In this document: positions 52,903 to 60,414 of the stretch, piece by piece
Numbering within the stretch: the first letter of the stretch is position 1
Layout: the number at the start of each line of letters is the position of its first letter
Origin: CABZJG01 sp902512685
Lineage (GTDB): Bacteria; Pseudomonadota; Alphaproteobacteria; Rhodobacterales; Rhodobacteraceae
Assembly: GCA_051201605.1 (NCBI GenBank)
Contig: CP179201.1
Span: 1,736,001-1,800,000, forward strand
Reading direction: 5' to 3'
DNA length: 64,000 nt
The notes under the pieces: generated by a model
Databases searched by the model: none
Seen by the model: the letters and a program-made list of their open reading frames with translations, nothing else
Told to the model about the DNA's origin: nothing
Made by a program: the position numbers and the translations under genes

Positions 52903-53067
52903 TTATATCAACACTCGTTCAATAAAAATCGTAAGCATCAGCCCAAGGATCGTAAAAAGAATGCCATAGGCGGCAGCATATTGCGCAATATCGGCTGCGC
53001 GCCCTTTTCGCCGTTTTGCTGTCATGCCGCCGATTGTTGCGCCAATTAAGCCAAAAAGTAAGTACAT
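52903..53067 (-). CDS. Small membrane protein between MoxR and VWA genes, 54 residues
   Basis: ATG at 53067 opens a 54-residue frame with two hydrophobic segments, MYLLFGLIGATIGGMTA and YGILFTILGLMLTIFIERVL, joined by a basic loop (KRRKGRAADIAQY). It starts four bases after the DUF2927 stop and ends three bases before the VWA start, so it is packed into the operon. A longer upstream frame overlaps the previous gene and is unlikely. The function is unknown; the packing suggests a partner of this gene set. Confidence 0.7.
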   Translation of the reverse strand: MYLLFGLIGATIGGMTAKRRKGRAADIAQYAAAYGILFTILGLMLTIFIERVLI

Positions 53068-53071
53068 TTTG

Positions 53072-54436
53072 TCATCCGCCGTTTTGCATACCTGCGCTGA
53101 GCTCACTGATAGCGCGCCGCTTCGTGTTCCAAGCCCGTTCTGAGCCAAACCCGTACCCTGCCAAGTGCGAACTGTCCAGTCGAACGCTGCGTGCTTCATC
53201 GCCGCGCCCAAGATTATCCAGAGCTTCGGCTTTTAACAGCAAAAGTGTAGCAAGCAGGGTTGCGTTTTCAAATTCCCATGCAATTTTAATATTCGGCTCG
53301 ACCATATCAAGAGCATATTGCGGGCGGTTGTCGATAAGAGCGTAAGAGGCAAGATGCGAAGCGGTATAGGCTCTATGCAATCGAGATTGTGGATTGCGCC
53401 TGAAGTTTTCCATGGCTGCCTTAAAAAGACTTTCGGACTTTTTGATATCTTGGGATTGGGTGATCAAAGCGAGCGAAAAATAACTCAGACCCAAGCGATG
53501 GTCGTGCCAGCCGTTGGTTTGGGCCACTGAAACAGATTGACGGGCAGCGCTATGCCGTCTGCTGATGGATATATCAGGGCTAAAAGAGGTTTGGATCAAA
53601 TTGATCCAAACGCGCGGAGTTGGCTTTAAATTGTTTGGGCTGCGTGAAATACCGCGTGGATTGATTTTATTCAGAATCGCAGGCAGGCGATCTTGAACCT
53701 GCGTTCGGCTCATGCCGCTGTGCAGGTCTGAGGCATAGGTGATCTTTAAGATCAGCATATCAAAACTGGTCAGGACCGTATGAACATTATCGTCGTTAAA
53801 AACAGAGTTGGGGAGGCGGTAAAGGTCATTGAGCGGCCCAAGCGCCTGCGCGAACTCTTCATGCAAACAATCGCGCACTTCTTGGGGGGTGGCATCAGAT
53901 GGAAGAAATATCATAACTTTATGGCGCTCGGTTTGATGGGGCCAGCTTGCGGCCTTGCTGTTTCGTCTCAGCTGGAAATCACGCAGCGAGTTGACATTTG
54001 GAACAACAAAACAGGCCGCGTTTGGCAGGGCTTTGCGAAGCTGCGCCCGCGAAACCGATTGGATAGTGATATTTGCTGCCTTTGATTGGGTTAAAAATAT
54101 TTCCAAACCCGCCTCGGTACGCAGCCGGCGGATCAGTCGATTCAAATCAGAAGGAAGTGATTCGGCCGCATGTTCGGAAAGATGAACCGAAATAGGTCCT
54201 TCGAACCTGGTAAGCATTGGCAAAGCGCGCCCGCTTTCCAAAGAAAAGGATAAATCTAGAAAATCGCGTGCCAGATCAGCATTGGAATTTGGCAAAACCG
54301 GCAGATTGGGTGCTGGAAAGGGGTTTCTAAATAGACTGTCCTGCCAGCGGGTGTTCGCCCGGCTCACAATGTCATCCTGCGGCATCTGTATGCAGCTGCA
54401 AAGCAAAAATAAAACTATAAAGAGAAAGTGTTTCAT
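53072..54436 (-). CDS. DUF2927 domain lipoprotein
   Basis: A 454-residue exported lipoprotein. The signal peptide with lipobox is MKHFLFIVLFLLCSC. The DUF2927 domain follows (DFLDLSFSLESGR, FEGPISVHL, CLHEEFAQALGPLNDLYRLPNSVFNDDN, the last with an HEExxQALG motif that looks like a degenerate metalloprotease site). The C-terminal 150 residues are helical and TPR-like (SLFKAAMENFRRNPQSRLHRAYTASHLASYAL). It sits between the MoxR gene and the VWA gene on the same strand. The periplasmic-side role is unknown. Confidence 0.8.
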   Translation of the reverse strand: MKHFLFIVLFLLCSCIQMPQDDIVSRANTRWQDSLFRNPFPAPNLPVLPNSNADLARDFLDLSFSLESGRALPMLTRFEGPISVHLSEHAAESLPSDLNRLIRRLRTEAGLEIFLTQSKAANITIQSVSRAQLRKALPNAACFVVPNVNSLRDFQLRRNSKAASWPHQTERHKVMIFLPSDATPQEVRDCLHEEFAQALGPLNDLYRLPNSVFNDDNVHTVLTSFDMLILKITYASDLHSGMSRTQVQDRLPAILNKINPRGISRSPNNLKPTPRVWINLIQTSFSPDISISRRHSAARQSVSVAQTNGWHDHRLGLSYFSLALITQSQDIKKSESLFKAAMENFRRNPQSRLHRAYTASHLASYALIDNRPQYALDMVEPNIKIAWEFENATLLATLLLLKAEALDNLGRGDEARSVRLDSSHLAGYGFGSERAWNTKRRAISELSAGMQNGG

Positions 54437-54636
54437 TTGCTTTTGAACCTAGGCGAGTTTTGCAATAGGAGACCCAGTCCAAGAAAGGAGTGTAGGAAAA
54501 AAAACAAAGATAGAAACCTAGTTTTTCCGAATGTGTTTAGACAAAGAGCATAAATCATTCGAATCGTTTAAAAATTTTTTGGGGCCAAATGTGACCCCGC
54601 TGTGGTTAACTTCGACTTAATTGCGACAGCAGCACA

Positions 54637-55476
54637 TCACCGTTCGCCGCGGGCCATAAAGGCTAGGCGTTCAAATAAATGTACGTCTTGTTCGTTTTTT
54701 AGCAAAGCGCCGTGCAGTTTGGGCAGCGCATTTGCGCCGTCGCGTTTTAGATCCTCGGCGGTAAGATCCTCGGCCAAAAGCAGCTTGAGCCAATCGAGAA
54801 CTTCTGAGGTTGACGGTTTTTTCTTAAGACCGGGTTGTTCGCGCAGCTCAAAAAACTGCGTCAGAGCCGTGGTCAAAAGTGATTCTTTTATCCCCGGATG
54901 ATGCACGGTGACAATCTGTTTCAAGGTCTCGACATCGGGAAACCGGATATAGTGAAAGAAACAGCGCCGCAAAAATGCGTCCGGCAATTCTTTTTCATTA
55001 TTCGAGGTGATGATCACAATCGGACGGTGTTTTGCAGCGATCGTTTGGCCCGTTTCATAGACGTAGAACTCCATTTTATCGAGTTCCTGCAATAGATCAT
55101 TTGGGAATTCGATATCCGCTTTGTCGATCTCATCTATTAAAAGCACAACTTTTTCGTCGGCTTCAAAGGCCTGCCAAAGTTTGCCTTTACGGATGTAATT
55201 TGACACATCATGAACTTTTTGTTCGCCCAGCTGACTGTCGCGCAAACGGCTGACTGCATCATATTCATAAAGACCTTGTTGGGCCTTGGTGGTGGATTTG
55301 ACATTCCATTCGATCATTGTCAGCCCAAGCCCGGAGGCCACCTGCTTGGCAAGTTCAGTTTTTCCGGTTCCTGGCTCGCCTTTGATCAGCAGTGGCCGCT
55401 CTAGCGTGACCGCTGCATTCACTGCAATAGTCAGATCGTCAGTTGCGATATAGTCTTTCGTTCCGGTGAATTTCAT
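54637..55476 (-). CDS. MoxR-family AAA ATPase
   Basis: A 279-residue AAA+ chaperone. Walker A is GEPGTGKT (33-40), Walker B is VVLLIDEIDKAD, and the sensor/arginine region is RRCFFHYIRFPD. The central insert (STTKAQQGLYEYDAVSRLRDSQL) and the C-terminal lid (PSTSEVLDWLKLLLAEDL) match the MoxR/CoxD branch. ATG 55476 (AGGGCAGGCT before it) is preferred to a start 24 codons upstream. It works as a pair with the VWA protein. A 200-base gap separates it from the DUF2927 gene. Confidence 0.9.
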   Translation of the reverse strand: MKFTGTKDYIATDDLTIAVNAAVTLERPLLIKGEPGTGKTELAKQVASGLGLTMIEWNVKSTTKAQQGLYEYDAVSRLRDSQLGEQKVHDVSNYIRKGKLWQAFEADEKVVLLIDEIDKADIEFPNDLLQELDKMEFYVYETGQTIAAKHRPIVIITSNNEKELPDAFLRRCFFHYIRFPDVETLKQIVTVHHPGIKESLLTTALTQFFELREQPGLKKKPSTSEVLDWLKLLLAEDLTAEDLKRDGANALPKLHGALLKNEQDVHLFERLAFMARGER

Positions 55477-55675
55477 AGCCTGCCCTATTGTGTGCTCGAT
55501 GTGGTTCGTGGCCCTGCGCCCGCGGGCGAACCCTAGACGGAATATCATTTTGCTGCAATGCGTTGCTATTGGCTAGTGACAATGACGTTGTGTTGCGTTA
55601 GGTGCGGTGCAGAAAATCGCTTTTAGTCAAAAGGAGCTGTGCATGTCACATGCTGACCTGCATGAAGGAGAGGAA

Positions 55676-56098
55676 ATGAAGCAAGACGCCTTTCTTCCTG
55701 AGGATTATACTCCTGCAGAAGACGAACCGTTTATGAATGACCGGCAACTTGAGTATTTTAGCCGAAAGTTGCTGGCCTGGAAAAATGACTTGCTCAGTGA
55801 CAGCAAGGAAACAATCGAGGGTCTGCAGGATGGGACACGCAATATCCCTGATATAGCAGATCGCGCCAGTGAAGAAACCGACCGCGCGCTTGAACTGCGC
55901 ACCCGCGATCGGCAGCGCAAATTGGTCACCAAAATTGATTCCGCCTTGCGCAGAATTCAAGAGGGTGAATATGGCTACTGCGAGGTGACGGGCGATCCCA
56001 TCTCCCTCAAGCGGCTGGACGCCCGGCCCATTGCCACCATGAGCCTAGAGGCGCAAGAGAGACATGAACGGCGCGAAAAAGTTCACCGCGACGAATAA
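55676..56098 (+). CDS. dksA: RNA polymerase-binding transcription factor DksA, single-cysteine type
   Basis: Binds the secondary channel of RNA polymerase and, with ppGpp, resets transcription of rRNA and amino-acid genes. The 140-residue protein has the coiled coil (LLAWKNDLLSDSKETIEGLQDGTRNIPDIADRASEETDRALELRTRDRQRKL) with the tip Asp-x-x-Asp/Ala region DIADRAS, and the C-terminal globular domain. Of the four zinc-finger cysteines only C102 (YGYCEVTGD) remains; the second pair is replaced by ATMSLEAQ. Alphaproteobacterial DksA proteins of this kind are known. ATG at 55676 has AGGAGAGG upstream; ATG 55643 is an alternative with its own AGGAG. Confidence 0.93.
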   Translation: MKQDAFLPEDYTPAEDEPFMNDRQLEYFSRKLLAWKNDLLSDSKETIEGLQDGTRNIPDIADRASEETDRALELRTRDRQRKLVTKIDSALRRIQEGEYGYCEVTGDPISLKRLDARPIATMSLEAQERHERREKVHRDE

Positions 56099-56107
56099 GC
56101 CAAGTGC

Positions 56108-56135
56108 AAAAACCGAAGCAGTGCTTTGGTTTTTT
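56108..56135 (+). terminator. Intrinsic terminator of dksA
   Basis: The stem CCGAAGC/GCTTTGG (one G-U pair), flanked by an A run and a T run that extend the pairing, has a 3-base loop and six T at 56130-56135. It begins ten bases past the dksA stop. Confidence 0.75.
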
Positions 56136-56149
56136 GTTTTCGGTGACCT

Positions 56150-57325
56150 ATGATCAAAGATCAGAAAATCTCAGTTATTGGCGCCGGCATTGGCGGTTTG
56201 GCCACGGCGCTTGCTTTGCGCCTTCGTGGGGCTGATGTGCAGGTTTTTGAGCAGGCTGAAGCTCTCGGTGAAGTGGGCGCGGGGCTGCAAATTTCGCCCA
56301 ATGGGTTGGCCGTGCTCAAGGCACTTGGTGTTGGGCCGCAGTTTCGCGCTTTAGGGGTGCGGGCAAAAGCAGTGGATTTATGTGATTACCGTCAGGGCCG
56401 TTTGGTCTGCCGGTTAGATTTAGCGCGCTATGTGCCAGAGCTTGAATATAGCTTTATTCACCGCGCAGATTTGGCGCAGCTTTTACATGAAGCCTGCCTT
56501 GCCAAGGGCGTTGAGTTTGAATTTTCTCAAACTGTCATCGATGTTGGCGGCTCTGATGCGCCGCAAATCACCACCCAAAGCGGTCTGTCCTGCGCGCCGG
56601 ATTTTGTGGTGGGGGCTGATGGAGTAAAATCAGGGATGCGCCGCGTGCTTGGCAATGAAAGCGCGCCGCGATTCTCTGGTCAGGTGGCCTGGCGGGCTAT
56701 TGTGCCCAACATCTGCAATCATCCCGACCATGCCATGGTGAATATGGCGCCGCGCCGCCATATGGTCAGCTATCCGCTGCGCGACCGCTCTGGGGTTAAC
56801 CTTGTGCTGGTGCAAGAGCGGTCTCAATGGGCTGAAGAGGGATGGGCACAGCGCGATGATCCGCACAATGTGCATGCGGCCTTTGCTGATTTTGGTGGGA
56901 TGGCAAAGCTGTTGCTAAGCGGGCTTGATACAGTTCATCTTTGGGGGCTCTTTCTGCATCCTGTGGCGTCTTGCTGGGGGCAGGGCCAGATGGCGCTGGT
57001 GGGGGATGCCGCGCACCCGACGCTTCCGTTTCTGGCCCAAGGGGCAACTATGGCCCTGGAAGATGCCTGGGTTCTGGCCCATAGCCTTGATACCCAAAGG
57101 CCTTTGAAAGAGCGATTGACTGCCTATCAAACACGGCGCAAGCCCCGCGCCGAACGGGCAGTGCGTACTGCCGCTGGCAATGCATGGAAATATCACATTA
57201 GCGCGCCGCCACTGCGATGGGCCGCGCATTCATCCATGCGCATCATTGCGGCCACCGCGCCGCGGCGACTGCTTGGCCAGTTTGACTGGCTTTATCGCCA
57301 TGATGTCACAATGCACGGTGGTTAA
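56150..57325 (+). CDS. FAD-dependent aromatic-ring monooxygenase (salicylate/3-hydroxybenzoate hydroxylase-like)
   Basis: A flavoprotein hydroxylase of 391 residues. The FAD-binding fold opens with VIGAGIGGLATALALRLRGADVQVFEQ; the middle motif is VVGADGVKSGMRR, binding both FAD and NAD(P)H; the third is VGDAAHPTLPFLAQGATMALEDAWVLA. This pattern and length fit class A monooxygenases such as salicylate and 3-hydroxybenzoate hydroxylases. The substrate is unknown; no other ring-cleavage gene is in view. The stop overlaps the convergent xthA stop by four bases. Confidence 0.88.
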   Translation: MIKDQKISVIGAGIGGLATALALRLRGADVQVFEQAEALGEVGAGLQISPNGLAVLKALGVGPQFRALGVRAKAVDLCDYRQGRLVCRLDLARYVPELEYSFIHRADLAQLLHEACLAKGVEFEFSQTVIDVGGSDAPQITTQSGLSCAPDFVVGADGVKSGMRRVLGNESAPRFSGQVAWRAIVPNICNHPDHAMVNMAPRRHMVSYPLRDRSGVNLVLVQERSQWAEEGWAQRDDPHNVHAAFADFGGMAKLLLSGLDTVHLWGLFLHPVASCWGQGQMALVGDAAHPTLPFLAQGATMALEDAWVLAHSLDTQRPLKERLTAYQTRRKPRAERAVRTAAGNAWKYHISAPPLRWAAHSSMRIIAATAPRRLLGQFDWLYRHDVTMHGG

Positions 57326-58101
57326 AGATCAAGACTGACCCAGATCGGCACATGATCAGAGGGTTTTTCGCCGCCGCGGATTTGATGGTCGATTTGACAG
57401 TCTTTCAGCAGATCAGCACATGAAGGCGTCAGCAAGAAGTGATCAATACGAATCCCATCATTGCGATTCCACGCGCCGGCCTGATAATCCCAAAAACTGT
57501 AGTGCCCGGGGCCATGATGACGCGCCCGAAAAGCATCCGTTAACCCAAGATTTACAATTTTGCGAAATGCATCGCGGCTTTTGGGTAAAAACAGCGCATC
57601 TTCTGTCCAAGCATCAGGTCGTGCAGCATCTTCGGATTGCGGGATAATATTATAATCGCCTGCCATAAGAGCCGGCATCTGATCTTGGGTCAGCTCTTGG
57701 GCGCGGCTATACAGCTGGTCCATCCAAGCCAGCTTATAGTCATACTTCGGCCCCGGTACCGGATTGCCATTGGGCAGATAAAGCCCGCAAATGCGCAGCG
57801 CTTGCGTGCCAACAACCGTTGCTTCAATCCATCTGGCCTGTTCGTCGTCCGCATCGCCGGGAAGCCCTCTTTTCACATCCTCAAGGGGCAGCTTTGATAA
57901 AATAGCGACGCCGTTAAAGGATTTTTGGCCATGGGTGACTACATTATACCCACGATCTTCAAACAGCTCGGACGGAAAGCCCTCGTCAACAGATTTAATT
58001 TCTTGCAGCAGGGCAACATCGGGGGCAGCTTCGTCCAGCCAATCGCACAGCGCAGTGGCTCGGGCCTTGATCCCGTTAATGTTAAAGCTCGCTATTTTCA
58101 T
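57322..58101 (-). CDS. xthA: Exodeoxyribonuclease III
   Basis: AP endonuclease/3' exonuclease for base-excision repair, 259 residues. Motifs: MKIASFNINGIKAR, the catalytic Glu in LLQEIK, LYLPNGNPVPGPKYDYKLAWMD, LMAGDYNIIP with Asp and Asn, RIDHFLLTP and SDHVPIWVSL with the Asp-His pair. ATG 58101 is the family start; a much longer frame to 58254 reads through unrelated sequence. Confidence 0.95.
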   Translation of the reverse strand: MKIASFNINGIKARATALCDWLDEAAPDVALLQEIKSVDEGFPSELFEDRGYNVVTHGQKSFNGVAILSKLPLEDVKRGLPGDADDEQARWIEATVVGTQALRICGLYLPNGNPVPGPKYDYKLAWMDQLYSRAQELTQDQMPALMAGDYNIIPQSEDAARPDAWTEDALFLPKSRDAFRKIVNLGLTDAFRARHHGPGHYSFWDYQAGAWNRNDGIRIDHFLLTPSCADLLKDCQIDHQIRGGEKPSDHVPIWVSLDL

Positions 58102-58365
58102 GAAAAGACCCTTTGGAAGCGGTTGTTTCGTATTTATCGCCGAAGCACTTAATGATGCAAGTGCTGCTTGCGAAAATTCTAATTTTTGCCCGAGGTTTCC
58201 AGATACATCCACTGATTTGATGCAGAATTTGAATATAAATTTTGATAAAAACACATGAAAACATAAGATTAATGGAAAAAAATTTTAAATACCCTAAAGG
58301 GAGATAAATGCCTTACAAAACAACTATAGGCTGTATACAGTGAAATCACCAGATAGGAGAAAATC

Positions 58366-58656
58366 ATGTATAGTCAATCAACCCAAATCCAAACCGAAGA
58401 ATTTTTTCAAGAAAGTGAAAGCCTTTTTACCGGTGATCATGTTGATCTGTTTGTGTCTGCATCCTCACCATCTGCCCAGTCAGAATGCCTGATGGGCGAT
58501 GAGGTTGGTCTTTTCGTTTCTGCCTCAACCCCAAGTGCGGGCACAGATTGCCAAGCTGGCGACCGTGTTGAACTTTTTGTTTCTGCCTCTTCGCCAGAAA
58601 CCGGCGTGAGCTGCACATCAGGGGATAATGTTGCGCTGTTTGTATCAGCCTCATAA
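58366..58656 (+). CDS. Tandem-repeat Ser/Cys peptide, 96 residues, possible modified-peptide precursor
   Basis: ATG at 58366 follows a GGAG site nine bases upstream (TAGGAGAAAATC). Residues 1-22 form an acidic, Gln/Glu/Ser-rich leader (MYSQSTQIQTEEFFQESES). Residues 23-96 are three and a half copies of a 21-residue unit with consensus G-D-x-V-x-L-F-V-S-A-S-(S/T)-P-x5-C-x2; the cysteines fall at 41, 62 and 83, exactly 21 apart. There is no signal peptide or membrane helix. A leader plus identical Ser/Thr/Cys cores is the layout of multi-core ribosomal peptide precursors, but repeat proteins with structural roles look similar. The next gene (58889) is a likely partner. I do not recognise the family. 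Confidence 0.75.
   Translation: MYSQSTQIQTEEFFQESESLFTGDHVDLFVSASSPSAQSECLMGDEVGLFVSASTPSAGTDCQAGDRVELFVSASSPETGVSCTSGDNVALFVSAS
58432..58653 (+). repeat. 63-base coding tandem repeat, 3.5 copies
   Basis: The repeat units begin at 58432, 58495, 58558 and 58621, each encoding 21 residues from G-D; the last is cut after LFVSAS by the stop codon. The DNA copies differ at many third positions while the protein motif LFVSAS is kept in all four, which points to selection on the peptide rather than a recent slippage event. Confidence 0.85.
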
Positions 58657-58888
58657 TTGTCCTGCACGTTCTGGGGAACTATCTCCCTTAACCAGAGCGT
58701 GCCCAACGTTTCTGCTGGGATGCCTCTCGGGCTCTCAGCGGCCTTTCTTGTTTACGAGCGAAGCAAGGACGGTGTAGCCGCAGATGGGCATCCCTTAACT
58801 CCACCCCAGCCCATCTGCGGTATTTAAAAGCTTCTGCGGGTCATTCAAGCCGGCACTTAACAATCTAAGCCAAAATTAAAGGAGTACT
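58657..58888 (+). other. Structured intergenic region between the repeat peptide and its partner
   Basis: This 232-base stretch has no gene but several strong inverted repeats: GCACGTTCTGG/CCAGAGCGTGC (58664-58701), an imperfect GCTGGGA...TCTCAGC stem (58713-58739), and the perfect 12-base stem CCGCAGATGGGC/GCCCATCTGCGG (58778-58789 and 58809-58820, 19-base loop). The arrangement suggests an mRNA 3' structure, an attenuator controlling the partner gene, or a small RNA. The first stem could also terminate the peptide transcript, though no T run follows. Confidence 0.45.
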
Positions 58889-59821
58889 GTGATGTCAAAT
58901 GTCATTCCCTTTAGCGTGCCCCGTGCAAAGTCACAAAGCGGCCAGATTGAGGCACTGATTAGGTGTTTTGCCACACAGCGGCGCTTTGGGGATGATGTGT
59001 TCTGGCTTAAGGAAAACGCCGAACTCTTGAATATTTTATATAGCAGCGGCCTTAGCGTTGATCCCGAGCATCTTGCGCCGTATCGCAGCTTTTATGCGAG
59101 CATTGAAAAACGGATGTTGTTCTTTTCGCAATACTACAGATTTTTACTGTCCATAACACAAGATTTAGAAGCGCTTGGTCTGGCGCGCGGCAAAGCGGTC
59201 CCATTGGCCAATTGGGTTGATGCGCAGTCTTTGGTATCTGCAGAACTGTCAGATTTGCAACGCGCCGAAGCGAACCGACTTTTGCGCAGAGGCGGCCTTA
59301 AAATAGCCTCACGTGAGGATGGGCTAAATGAAAGATTGCACAGATTTATAAACCACAGCCAAACCTTTGCCGTGCCCAATAAAAAGGCAGCCTATGAACT
59401 GACGCATATTGTTTTTTATCTCAGTGAATATGGCCATCAGGATCCTAAGATTAGCGCAGCAGCCCTTATCTCGCTTGAATTTGCCGGGCTTCTGGCCTGG
59501 CTTGATCAAAATGTTGATCTGCTGTCTGAAATTTGCATTGCCATGCGCTTTGCAGGGGGCATCCCGCCATCGGAATGGGAGGCTTGGATTGCAAAGGAAC
59601 TGGGCGATTATCAAATTTTTGAATGTCCGAACGGAGCTGTTCAGGATGATTATCATTCTTATTTTATATGTAACTGGTTGGCCGCCCTGTGCGATTCCCC
59701 TGTGTTTGAGGGCAAGATGCTTGCCCGCGCAATGAGTTTCCAAGCCGCCCGAAAGTCGGCCTCTCCGCTGCGTGGACTGTCCGAGAGTATTTTTAAAATG
59801 GATGCGCATCGCAGCGCTTAA
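58889..59821 (+). CDS. Unassigned helical protein, 310 residues, partner of the repeat peptide
   Basis: ATG ATG is preceded by AAAGGAG. The protein is predicted soluble and mostly helical. Two segments stand out: YELTHIVFYLSEYG (169-182) and DDYHSYFICNWLAALCD (253-269), with a small-residue helix between them (KISAAALISLEFAGLLAWLDQN). Such His/Tyr-bearing paired helices recall alpha/alpha-toroid enzymes of the LanC/terpene-cyclase shape, but the zinc triad of true LanC (a Cys-His pair) is not evident. No membrane helix or signal. With the repeat peptide gene just upstream it may modify or bind it; that is inference. The family is not recognised with confidence. Confidence 0.65.
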   Translation: MMSNVIPFSVPRAKSQSGQIEALIRCFATQRRFGDDVFWLKENAELLNILYSSGLSVDPEHLAPYRSFYASIEKRMLFFSQYYRFLLSITQDLEALGLARGKAVPLANWVDAQSLVSAELSDLQRAEANRLLRRGGLKIASREDGLNERLHRFINHSQTFAVPNKKAAYELTHIVFYLSEYGHQDPKISAAALISLEFAGLLAWLDQNVDLLSEICIAMRFAGGIPPSEWEAWIAKELGDYQIFECPNGAVQDDYHSYFICNWLAALCDSPVFEGKMLARAMSFQAARKSASPLRGLSESIFKMDAHRSA

Positions 59822-59830
59822 TGGACAAAA

Positions 59831-59962
59831 ATGCGCGGTCGGGTCACGGTCGACCTGTCCACCGATGCCTATGATATTCTGGAACTGGCGGAAAAATCCA
59901 GCCCGCGATTTGAAGAGTTTTTTGCTGGGTTTTCGCGCAGCAGCGCAGTGCTTATGCGCTAG
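59831..59962 (+). CDS. Possible 43-residue protein
   Basis: ATG at 59831 opens a frame reading MRGRVTVDLSTDAYDILELA, then EKSSPRFEEFFAGFSRSSAVLMR and TAG. It begins nine bases after the stop of the 310-residue gene, without a good ribosome site, so translation by coupling is possible. The mix of a strand (VTVDL) and an acidic amphipathic helix looks protein-like. It may also be a decayed remnant. Low confidence. Confidence 0.25.
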   Translation: MRGRVTVDLSTDAYDILELAEKSSPRFEEFFAGFSRSSAVLMR

Positions 59963-60008
59963 CATATTCTGCGCAGCCGGTGGCAGCATGGGATGCCGCA
60001 AGATTTTG

Positions 60009-60332
60009 CTAAACTGAAAAACTTGTTCCGCATCCGCAAGAGCTTGAGGCATTGGGGTTTTCAATCACAAAGCGCGCGCCGATCAACTCTTGGGAAAAAT
60101 CGATCACGGCATTTTCCAAAAAGGGCAGCGAAGTGCTGTCAACGATGACTTTTTGTCCATTGCCCTCAAGGACAAAATCATCCGCTGCTGGCGTGTCCAA
60201 CCGGATATCATATTGAAACCCCGAACATCCGCCGCCTTCAACAGCAACGCGCAAGGCCTGCCCTTCGCCGCCAGCGTTGATTTCGGCAAGCCGCGCAAAG
60301 GCGCGTTCGGTAACTTTCGGGGGTAGTTGCAT
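60009..60332 (-). CDS. erpA: A-type iron-sulfur cluster carrier (ErpA/HesB family)
   Basis: A 107-residue protein that delivers [2Fe-2S]/[4Fe-4S] clusters to target enzymes. The three cluster cysteines are C36 (GGGCSGFQYD), C99 and C101 (SSCGCGTSF). The start MQLPPKVTERAFARL at ATG 60332 is usual for the family; a TTG five codons upstream is less likely. It is divergent from dgt with 82 bases between. Confidence 0.93.
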   Translation of the reverse strand: MQLPPKVTERAFARLAEINAGGEGQALRVAVEGGGCSGFQYDIRLDTPAADDFVLEGNGQKVIVDSTSLPFLENAVIDFSQELIGARFVIENPNASSSCGCGTSFSV

Positions 60333-60414
60333 TTCAAGACGCTCCAACCGGTTAACTCTTGTCTTTTTTTACCATATAAGCCCTTTAACGCGCTACGACA
60401 AGAAAGGCCGATCA

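Noticed and set aside
54602..54901. Plus-strand frame of 99 codons opposite the MoxR gene
   Set aside because: Antisense shadow of a conserved ATPase gene, with Ser/Arg-rich composition.
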